Shown here: positions 58,085-64,000 of the stretch, in pieces
How positions within the stretch are numbered: position 1 is the stretch's first letter
Layout of the letters: each line of letters starts with the position of its first letter
NCBI GenBank assembly: GCA_016218805.1
Contig: JACRCW010000071.1
Span: 1-64,000, forward strand
Reading direction: 5' to 3'
Length of the DNA: 64,000 nucleotides
Source: Deltaproteobacteria bacterium
GTDB lineage: Bacteria; Myxococcota; JACRCW01
Made by a program: the position numbers and the translations under genes
The notes under the pieces: generated by a model
The model's input: the letters and a program-made list of their open reading frames with translations, nothing else
Told to the model about the DNA's origin: nothing
Database searches by the model: none

Positions 58085-59290
58085 TCACTGGGTGGAACGC
58101 ACCAAGGCACAAACCGGATGGGGCGCGCCGGGTGTGGACGGCGTGGTGTTGGTGGTGCCGCGCACCGTGCGCGCGCGTTCCATGACGGCCGGATAGCAGC
58201 CACCGCAGGTCCGCCTCCCCTGCTCGGTCAACATGCTCCAGTTGGTTGAGCACGCGGCCGTCCACCCGGCCACCGTCGCCGCGCGCACGCTGGGCTCCGG
58301 GTCCTCCAGCCCGCGCAGCTGTGCAGGAATCACCAGGTCCTCATCCAGTTCGACGCCCTCGGCGTAGAGCGAGCGGACCCACTCCTCCTGCCAGATGCGG
58401 AGCATGAAGTGGCCGAGCGCCACGTATCCGCTGGCACGGATTCCGACGTCGGCATCCTCGGTCAACCGCAGCACATGGTCGAGGTGGCGGAACTTCCAGA
58501 ACCACTCCATGGCCTTGGCCGCCGCGCGTCGCACCTCGACCGATGCGTCCGTGAGAGCCCCCGCCAGGAGCGCGTCGTCGCTGCCGTGACCGGGGGTTCC
58601 GCATTGGCAGGTGTCAAAGACCGTTGCGAGCCGCCGTGCGATGGCCAGGCGAAGGCCGTCGTCGCCCGTGGCCTGCGCGTCGAGCAACGCTGCGGCCAGC
58701 ACCTCATGCTCGCCGAACCACTGGTTGCCCAGCGCGCCGACTGCGGCCGTCCTCGTCACGGGATCGGGGTGCTGCAGGGCGTCCAGCACCGCTGTTTGCA
58801 CCCAGCGGTCCTGCCCAAACCCGCTCATCGCGGCGAGGGACTCCACGCGGACGACCTGTTCGGGGTCGTGGCTTGCTTCCGCCAGCAGCGCCGTCTGTCC
58901 AGGCGCCCGGAGGTGCGCGAGCGCCGTCGCGCCACGGCGCCGTTCAGCGGGGTCACGGGCGGCAAGGCGCTGAGCGGAGATGGCAAGACGCATCCACCGC
59001 ACCGGGTGCGCAACCAGGAGACCTGCCGGGTACGCTGCCACCCTGAGCAAGGACGCGGGAGGAAACGGATACTCTCGTTGAGGAAACCAGGTCACCGTGT
59101 CAACGACGAGGCGGGGCGCGCACGCGCACAACCACGGCGGCCCGACGCAGGTGGCGCCCGCTACCTCGCCGGCGCGCCGCGCGCAGACCACGGGAGGATC
59201 ATCCGTCCTGGCAAGGTCATCCAGCTCCTCCAACGGCGTGGCGCCGGCCAGCAGGAGCGATGCAATCAGGATTCCGCTCGTCCCGTCCAC
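58085..59290 (-). CDS. HEAT-repeat protein
   Basis: The 401-aa protein opens with a possible signal segment (ILIASLLLAGATPLEEL) and a Cys-containing region (CVGPPWLCACAP). A solenoid of HEAT-like repeats follows: DPEQVVRVESLAAMSGF, HPDPVTRTAAVGALGNQW, DASVEVRRAAAKAMEWFW, DADVGIRASGYVALGHF, DPEPSVRAATVAGWTAAC. These repeats bind proteins; no enzyme domain is present. The C-terminus has CGGCYP. GTG 59290 is preceded by GGAGGTG. Base use is mixed relative to neighbours (CTC-GAC common). The 60-bp convergent gap to the esterase is the widest of its kind here. Confidence 0.75.
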   Translation of the reverse strand: MDGTSGILIASLLLAGATPLEELDDLARTDDPPVVCARRAGEVAGATCVGPPWLCACAPRLVVDTVTWFPQREYPFPPASLLRVAAYPAGLLVAHPVRWMRLAISAQRLAARDPAERRRGATALAHLRAPGQTALLAEASHDPEQVVRVESLAAMSGFGQDRWVQTAVLDALQHPDPVTRTAAVGALGNQWFGEHEVLAAALLDAQATGDDGLRLAIARRLATVFDTCQCGTPGHGSDDALLAGALTDASVEVRRAAAKAMEWFWKFRHLDHVLRLTEDADVGIRASGYVALGHFMLRIWQEEWVRSLYAEGVELDEDLVIPAQLRGLEDPEPSVRAATVAGWTAACSTNWSMLTEQGRRTCGGCYPAVMERARTVRGTTNTTPSTPGAPHPVCALVRSTQ

Positions 59291-59414
59291 GGGGCACCTC
59301 CGCGTGGATCCGATGCATCATGCCAGCCAATCAGGGAATCCGAGGCCCGCCGTGCGTTGTCACACCGGCCGGTCAAGCCATCCACACGGCGCCCACACCC
59401 GACGGCGGTGCGCT

Positions 59415-60791
59415 TCACCGGTGGAGGCCCACGCCTTGGCAACGGTCACCCGGCGGATGCTTCGCTGGAACGAGCGCCCCGGGTGCGTCCCCTGGGGAGC
59501 ACGGAACCGGGTCACCCGGGATGCGGTTGGCCAGCGCGCGGCGGTACCCCCAGTTGAGCAGCAGTGACTGCAGTGGCCGCACCCCTGAGCGGCGCACCCG
59601 CTCCAGGATGCACGCGCGCGAAAAGAGGCGGCGCCGGAACCAGGTGTAGCCCTCCCACAGCGCCTGCGGCGTCATGCGTGCCGGGCGGAACGCCACCGCC
59701 GTCTTGCCGTTGTAGTAGCTCCAATCGCGCGTCAGCAGCCGGCCGTCCCGGGCCAGGTTGTGAAACAGCGGAGTCCCGGGGAACGGCGTCAGGATGCTCA
59801 CCGTTGCGCCGTCCACCCCCGCGCGCGTGGCGCCGCGCAGGGTCTGCTCAAACACGCTGCTGTCGTCGCCGTCAAAGCCAAACACCAGGCCCGCCTGGAC
59901 GGCAATCCCGTGACGGTGGATCCGTTCAATTCCCTCGCGGTACGCCTCCACGACGTTGAAGGACTTGCCCACCAGCCGCAGGCTTTCCGGCGCGAACGAC
60001 TCGAGTCCCAGGAACAGGCACGTGCAGCCCGCGGCGGCAGCGGCGGCCAGGAGCGTGTCATCACGCGTGCTGGCCAGTGTGACCATGGCGGCCCAGCGCT
60101 TGCCAACCGGCTGCAACGCCCGCAACAGCCGCAACGCGTAGTGCGGGTCCATGAACAACTGGTCATCCCAGAAGGTGAAGACGGGCGTGCGGAAGGTCCG
60201 CACTTCGGCCACCACCTCCTCCACGGGACGGAAGCGCGGGCGCGGGTCATAGACCTGGCGCAGGTTGCAGAATGAGCAGCGGTGCGGACAGCCACGCGTG
60301 GCCACCACGGTGTTGGCCAGCAGGCCGCGCCCGCGCAGCAGGTCCCGGCGCGCCCACGCCAACCCGGCCAGTGAGTCCGGCGCACCACCGCGGTACACCG
60401 GCTGCAACCGCCCGGCCGCCGCGTCTGCCAACACCACGGGCCAGGTGTTCTCGGCCTCGCCCACGACGACGGCGTCCGCGTGCTGGGCTGCTTCCTCCGG
60501 CAGCAGCGTGGGGTGCGGGCCGCCCAGCACCACAGGCCGCCCGCGCGCCCGGAACGCGTCCGCCATGGCGTACACGTGCCCCGCATTGGGCGTGTTGCAC
60601 GTGATGCCCACCAGGTCGGCCCGTTCCGCGGGGTCCACCTGCTGGTGGTACTCGTCGCGCAGGACCACGTCGTGGGGCGGCCGTACCCACGCCGCCAGGT
60701 ACGGCATGGTGAGCTGCGCAAAGTTGTTGAGCTGCCCGCGCCGGAACGCACGGATGAACGGGTTCTCCGGCGTCACCAGCAGGATGCGCAC
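59415..60791 (-). CDS. B12-binding domain radical SAM protein
   Basis: The 458-aa protein starts RILLVTPENPF and has a Rossmann-type cobalamin-binding region to about 130 (DLVGITCNTPNAGHVYAM, VVLGGPHPTLLPEE); the DxHxxG motif of true B12 ligands is absent. The radical SAM cluster motif is CPHRCSFC (CxxxCxxC), followed by FTFWDDQLFMD, LFLGLESF and GLVFGFDGDD. Such enzymes do methylations or rearrangements in lipid, hopanoid and secondary-metabolite pathways. The target is not predictable. GTG 60791 follows GAGG. The 124 bp after its stop to the HEAT gene hold nothing recognised. Divergent from the HTH-receiver gene. Confidence 0.88.
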   Translation of the reverse strand: MRILLVTPENPFIRAFRRGQLNNFAQLTMPYLAAWVRPPHDVVLRDEYHQQVDPAERADLVGITCNTPNAGHVYAMADAFRARGRPVVLGGPHPTLLPEEAAQHADAVVVGEAENTWPVVLADAAAGRLQPVYRGGAPDSLAGLAWARRDLLRGRGLLANTVVATRGCPHRCSFCNLRQVYDPRPRFRPVEEVVAEVRTFRTPVFTFWDDQLFMDPHYALRLLRALQPVGKRWAAMVTLASTRDDTLLAAAAAAGCTCLFLGLESFAPESLRLVGKSFNVVEAYREGIERIHRHGIAVQAGLVFGFDGDDSSVFEQTLRGATRAGVDGATVSILTPFPGTPLFHNLARDGRLLTRDWSYYNGKTAVAFRPARMTPQALWEGYTWFRRRLFSRACILERVRRSGVRPLQSLLLNWGYRRALANRIPGDPVPCSPGDAPGALVPAKHPPGDRCQGVGLHR

Positions 60792-60936
60792 ACAGGCCTC
60801 GTCAAGGACCCCGGTGGAGAGGCGCCTGGGCCGTCCGCCGCCGCATGCTGCCGCGGCGCCGTGGGTGCGGCAACGCGCCTCCCGTGCGGCGGGACGCGCA
60901 GATTCGGCACCGCGGCCCCGCGGTCTGCGGCAGGTG

Positions 60937-60965
60937 TTGATCCGCACCGCTCCGTCTCCTAAGCA
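60937..60965 (+). promoter_or_regulatory. Sigma-70-type promoter of the HTH-receiver gene
   Basis: TTGATC (60937-60942), 17 bp, TAAGCA (60960-60965), and 6 nt later the ATG at 60972. In-frame ATGs at 60981 and 60990 could use a short leader. The rest of the 180-bp divergent region is G+C-rich and shows no promoter for the radical SAM gene by eye. Confidence 0.45.
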
Positions 60966-60971
60966 GGCGGG

Positions 60972-61607
60972 ATGCCCGTTATGTCAGGAATGTCCGTTTT
61001 GCCGGCTTCCGCCGAGCTGCTCACGACGGGCGAGGCCGCGCGGGTGTGCGCCGTGGACCCGCGCACCATTGCCCGGTGGGTGGACCAGGGGCTGGTGCCG
61101 AGCCACCGCACGGCCGGCGGACGCCGGCGGGTGCTGCGGGCGGACTTTGTCGCCTTCCTCAGGGAGCGCGGCATTCCCGTGCTGGGCGGTGAGCCGCCGG
61201 TGCCGCGCATTGCCGTGGTGGATGATGATCCGGTGGTTGTCCGGACGCTGCTGCGCCTCCTCAAGCGCCTCCGTCCCAACGCGGCGTACGAGACCGCCGA
61301 CAACGGGTTCCAGGCCGGCGCCATACTGGCGTCCTTCCGCCCGCACCTGGTGTTCCTGGACCTGGTCATGCCCGGGCTGTCCGGCGTTGCCGTGTGCAAG
61401 CACATCCGTGCCACGCCCGGGCTGGCGCGCACCGCGGTGGTGATCATCAGCGGCCACCTCACCGCGGACATGCGCGCGCAGCTGGGCGGTGCGGACCGGA
61501 TCATCAGCAAGCCGTTCACCACGGAGGACATTGCGGCCGCCGTTGACGAGTTTGTGGGGGACGCGCGCGCGCGGGAGCCGGCAGGCGCCACCGCCCACGG
61601 GCGCTGA
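60972..61607 (+). CDS. Response regulator with N-terminal MerR/excisionase-type HTH
   Basis: The 211-aa protein reverses the usual order. A MerR-like helix-turn-helix occupies about 15-65 (LLTTGEAARVCAVDPRTIAR, HRTAGGRRRVLRADF). A receiver domain then spans about 78-200, with acidic pocket VVDDDP, phosphoacceptor in LVFLDLVMPG and the Lys in ISKPF. It is probably the DNA-binding partner of the hybrid kinase that starts 15 nt downstream. Three ATGs (60972, 60981, 60990) could be used. Confidence 0.87.
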   Translation: MPVMSGMSVLPASAELLTTGEAARVCAVDPRTIARWVDQGLVPSHRTAGGRRRVLRADFVAFLRERGIPVLGGEPPVPRIAVVDDDPVVVRTLLRLLKRLRPNAAYETADNGFQAGAILASFRPHLVFLDLVMPGLSGVAVCKHIRATPGLARTAVVIISGHLTADMRAQLGGADRIISKPFTTEDIAAAVDEFVGDARAREPAGATAHGR

Positions 61608-61622
61608 GGGCGGGGGGGGGAC

Positions 61623-64000
61623 ATGGACGACCGACAGACCACCGTGGACTTCCGCGCGCTGTTTGAGTCAGCGCCCGGCCTGTTCCTGGCGCTGGCGCCG
61701 GACCTGTCCATTGTGGCGGCCAGTGACGAATACCTGAAGGCGACGATGACCCGGCGCGAGGCGATCCTGGGCCGCGGGATATTTGACGTATTTCCCGACA
61801 ATCCCGACGACGCCACGGCCGACGGGACCAGCAACCTGCGCGCGTCATTGGAGCGGGTCCGCACGCGCCGGGCCGCGGACACCATGGCGGTCCAGAAGTA
61901 CGACGTCCGCGGACCGGACGGGACATTCCAGGTCAAGTACTGGAGTCCCAAGAATGTCCCCGTGCTCTCCGCGGCGGGTGGGTTGCGCTTCATCCTCCAC
62001 CGCGTGGAGGACGTGACGGAGCTGGTGCGGGCCAGTGCGCTGGGTGAGGAGCTGCGCGGCCGCACGCGGGAGATGGAACAGGAGGTGCTCGCACGCAGCC
62101 GTGAGCTGGCGGACGCCAAACGCGAGCTGCGGGCAGCCAACGAGAAACTCGCGCAATGGGATGCGGCCAGGACAGCCTTTTTCAGCAACGTCAGTCATGA
62201 GTTCCGCACGCCGTTGACGCTCATTCTCGGCCCGACCCAGGACGCGCTGGCATCCCCGGGCGGTGCGCTGGCCGGCGACGCGCTGCAGGTGGTCCACCGC
62301 AACACCCACCGCCTGATGCGGCTGGTGAATTCGCTGCTGGACTTCTCGCGCATGGAAGCGGGGCGCATGCAGGCGTCCTACCAACCCTGTGACCTGGCCG
62401 CCGTCACCGCGGAGCTGGCCAGCACCTTCCGCTCCGCCATGGAACGCGCCGGCCTGGTGCTGGACGTCCAGACCCAGGCCCTGCCGGAACCCATCTTTGT
62501 GGACCCCGACCTCTGGGAGAAGATCATCCTGAACCTGCTGTCCAACGCCCTGAAGTTCACGTTTGCGGGCACGGTCAGTGTGGCGGTGGCCTGGCGCGGT
62601 GACCACGCCGAGGTGCGCGTGGCGGACACCGGCACCGGCGTCCCGGCCCATGAGCTGCCCCGCATCTTTGAGCGCTTCCACCGCGTGGCGGGGGCACGCT
62701 CGCGCTCGCATGAGGGTTCCGGCATTGGGCTGGCCCTGGTGCATGACCTGGTGGCCCTGCACGGCGGCACCGTCACGGTCAGCAGCACTCCCGGCGTGGG
62801 CACCACCTTCACGCTGGCCATCCCGCGGGACTGCGCCCACCTGGCAGCGGAGCGCGTGCTCTCCGCGCGGAGCACGCCGCGGGCCCCGCCGGACGTGCTC
62901 CCCTACGTGGCGGGTGTGCTGCCCACCCCGCCGCCGCCCGCGGCGGACACCGCACCGCCTGACCGGCCACGCCCGGGCGAGCGCGTGCTGGTGGTGGACG
63001 ACAACGCGGACCTGCGCGGCTACCTCACGGCCCTGTTGGGACCGCACTACGCGGTGGACACCGCCGTGGATGGGGTGGAGGCGCTGGAGGCCGCGCGGCA
63101 GCACCGGCCCGCGCTGGTCATCAGTGACGTGATGATGCCGCGAATGGACGATTTTCAATTGTTACGCGCCCTGCGCGCCGACCCGGTGCTGGGTGACACG
63201 CCCGCCATCCTGCTGTCCGCACGGGCGGGCGAGGGCGCCGCGGTGGAGGGCCTGGCGGCGGGTGCGGATGATTACCTGATCAAGCCCTTTGCCGCGCGCG
63301 AGCTGCTGGCGCGCGTGCGCAGCCAGGTGGAGCGGGCGCAGATGCGCCGGCAGCGGTTGCTGTTGGAGTCCGCACCGGACGCCATGGTCATGGTGGATGC
63401 GGGCGGCCGCATCATGCTGGTCAACGCGCCGACGGAGCGGATGTTTGGCTACCCGCGGGAGGACCTGGTGGGGCAGCCGGTGGAAATCCTCATTCCGGAA
63501 CGCCTGCGCGTGGCGCATCACGGGCACCGGGTGGACTTTGCACGGCGCCCGCACGCCCAGGACATGGGGGACCGTGCGGAACTGGTGGGCCGGCGCGCGG
63601 ACGGGACCGAGTTCCCGGCCCGCATCAGCCTCACCCCGGTGCCGGAGGCCGGGGCCCGCGTGGTCTCCGCCGCCATCCGGGACGTGACCGCGCAACGCCG
63701 CGCGGAGGATGAGGCCCGCCGCGCCAACGCCGTGCTGGAGCAACGCGTGGCCGAGCGGACCGCGGAGCTGGAGCACGCCAACAGGGAGTTGGAGTCGTTC
63801 AGCTATTCGGTGGCCCATGACCTGCGCGCGCCCCTGCGCAGCATTGACGGGTTCAGCCAGGCGCTCCTGGAGGACTACCGGGACCGGCTGGATGCCACCG
63901 GACAGAAATACCTGGGATTTGTCCGCGGCTCCGCGCGGGACATGGCGCGCCTCATTGATGACCTGTTGGCGCTGTCACGCGTGGTGCGCAGCGAGTTGCG
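61623..64000 (+). CDS. Hybrid sensor histidine kinase (partial, runs off the window)
   Basis: 792 codons are visible. PAS spans about 1-125. A coiled coil leads to HisKA with H192 in [10 protein letters not shown]. HATPase spans about 290-400 ([28 protein letters not shown]). A receiver near 453-565 has VVDDN, D501 in [11 protein letters not shown] and KPF. A second PAS spans about 578-690, then a coiled coil and a second H-box, [15 protein letters not shown] with H732, typical of phytochrome-type kinases. No membrane helix is seen, so it is cytoplasmic. Nine G residues (61612-61620) stand where the ribosome site would be. Two kinase cores in one chain are unusual. Confidence 0.92.
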   Translation, partial: MDDRQTTVDFRALFESAPGLFLALAPDLSIVAASDEYLKATMTRREAILGRGIFDVFPDNPDDATADGTSNLRASLERVRTRRAADTMAVQKYDVRGPDGTFQVKYWSPKNVPVLSAAGGLRFILHRVEDVTELVRASALGEELRGRTREMEQEVLARSRELADAKRELRAANEKLAQWDAARTAFFSNVSHEFRTPLTLILGPTQDALASPGGALAGDALQVVHRNTHRLMRLVNSLLDFSRMEAGRMQASYQPCDLAAVTAELASTFRSAMERAGLVLDVQTQALPEPIFVDPDLWEKIILNLLSNALKFTFAGTVSVAVAWRGDHAEVRVADTGTGVPAHELPRIFERFHRVAGARSRSHEGSGIGLALVHDLVALHGGTVTVSSTPGVGTTFTLAIPRDCAHLAAERVLSARSTPRAPPDVLPYVAGVLPTPPPPAADTAPPDRPRPGERVLVVDDNADLRGYLTALLGPHYAVDTAVDGVEALEAARQHRPALVISDVMMPRMDDFQLLRALRADPVLGDTPAILLSARAGEGAAVEGLAAGADDYLIKPFAARELLARVRSQVERAQMRRQRLLLESAPDAMVMVDAGGRIMLVNAPTERMFGYPREDLVGQPVEILIPERLRVAHHGHRVDFARRPHAQDMGDRAELVGRRADGTEFPARISLTPVPEAGARVVSAAIRDVTAQRRAEDEARRANAVLEQRVAERTAELEHANRELESFSYSVAHDLRAPLRSIDGFSQALLEDYRDRLDATGQKYLGFVRGSARDMARLIDDLLALSRVVRSEL

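Noticed and set aside
1..64000. CRISPR arrays, tRNA/rRNA genes, transposases or prophage genes
   Set aside because: No regularly spaced identical repeats, cloverleaf-type sequences or transposase/integrase motifs were seen on either strand.

Overview
The window is G+C-rich, densely coded bacterial chromosome. Three things point to a Gram-negative member of the Myxococcota. First, a secreted phosphatase (28796-31192, minus) ends in a MYXO-CTERM-type tail: a GCGC motif, a hydrophobic segment, then RRRR. Second, Kdo cytidylyltransferase, a GT9 heptosyltransferase-like protein, a FadL channel and a second beta-barrel imply an LPS-bearing outer membrane. Third, families common in that phylum recur: DUF4388 proteins, a Ser/Thr kinase fused to an ATPase and helical repeats, an FHA-GAF-adenylate cyclase, an AgmX/PglI-type TonB-like protein and a large hybrid histidine kinase. 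The assignment rests on motifs read by eye, not on a search.

Layout. 1-9.9 kb: an unknown gene pair, a FIST protein, a GH3-family adenylating enzyme divergent from an MFS transporter, an SRPBCC protein with a histone-H1-like tail, a metallophosphoesterase, then an operon of two KAS III enzymes and a MacB-type permease. 9.9-16.3 kb: a zinc-ribbon/MORN membrane protein, a peptide-binding lipoprotein, two unknown proteins, an NhaR-like regulator and a DUF962 protein. 16.3-20.1 kb: clpB, its repeat-rich upstream region and a zeta-type toxin with a small partner. 20.1-25.1 kb: a CPBP protease, SnoaL-like and ferritin-like diiron proteins, divergent from a GT9 glycosyltransferase and a beta-barrel. 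25.1-34.3 kb: two DUF4388 proteins, FadL, and a three-gene export operon (subtilisin, TPR, phosphatase). 34.5-38.7 kb: an unknown lipoprotein, kdsB, cardiolipin synthase and a metallo-hydrolase.

38.7-40.4 kb is the most unusual locus. A DUF1016/YhcG-type PDDEXK nuclease sits between two 102-bp direct repeats, which are the promoter and first codons of the following DUF4139 gene. The left copy is a decayed remnant. This looks like insertion with a long target duplication.

40.4-52.9 kb: two translationally coupled DUF4139 paralogues, a possible sigma-54 promoter driving a 43-codon ORF plus a diguanylate cyclase, a giant AsmA-like protein, the kinase-ATPase-TPR protein and two small membrane proteins. 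52.9-64 kb: FHA-GAF-cyclase coupled to an amidohydrolase, AgmX/PglI-like protein, esterase, HEAT-repeat protein, B12-binding radical SAM protein, an HTH-receiver protein and a hybrid histidine kinase that runs off the end.

Genome-wide habits visible here: ATGA/GTGA overlaps inside operons; convergent genes nearly touching or overlapping with no visible terminator; several genes whose start lies 6-8 nt after a -10-like hexamer with no Shine-Dalgarno (likely leaderless mRNAs); and a tendency to write Phe/Ile as TTT/ATT when the next codon starts with G. The toxin, SRPBCC and nuclease genes do not follow that last habit well. No tRNA, rRNA, CRISPR array or transposase was seen.
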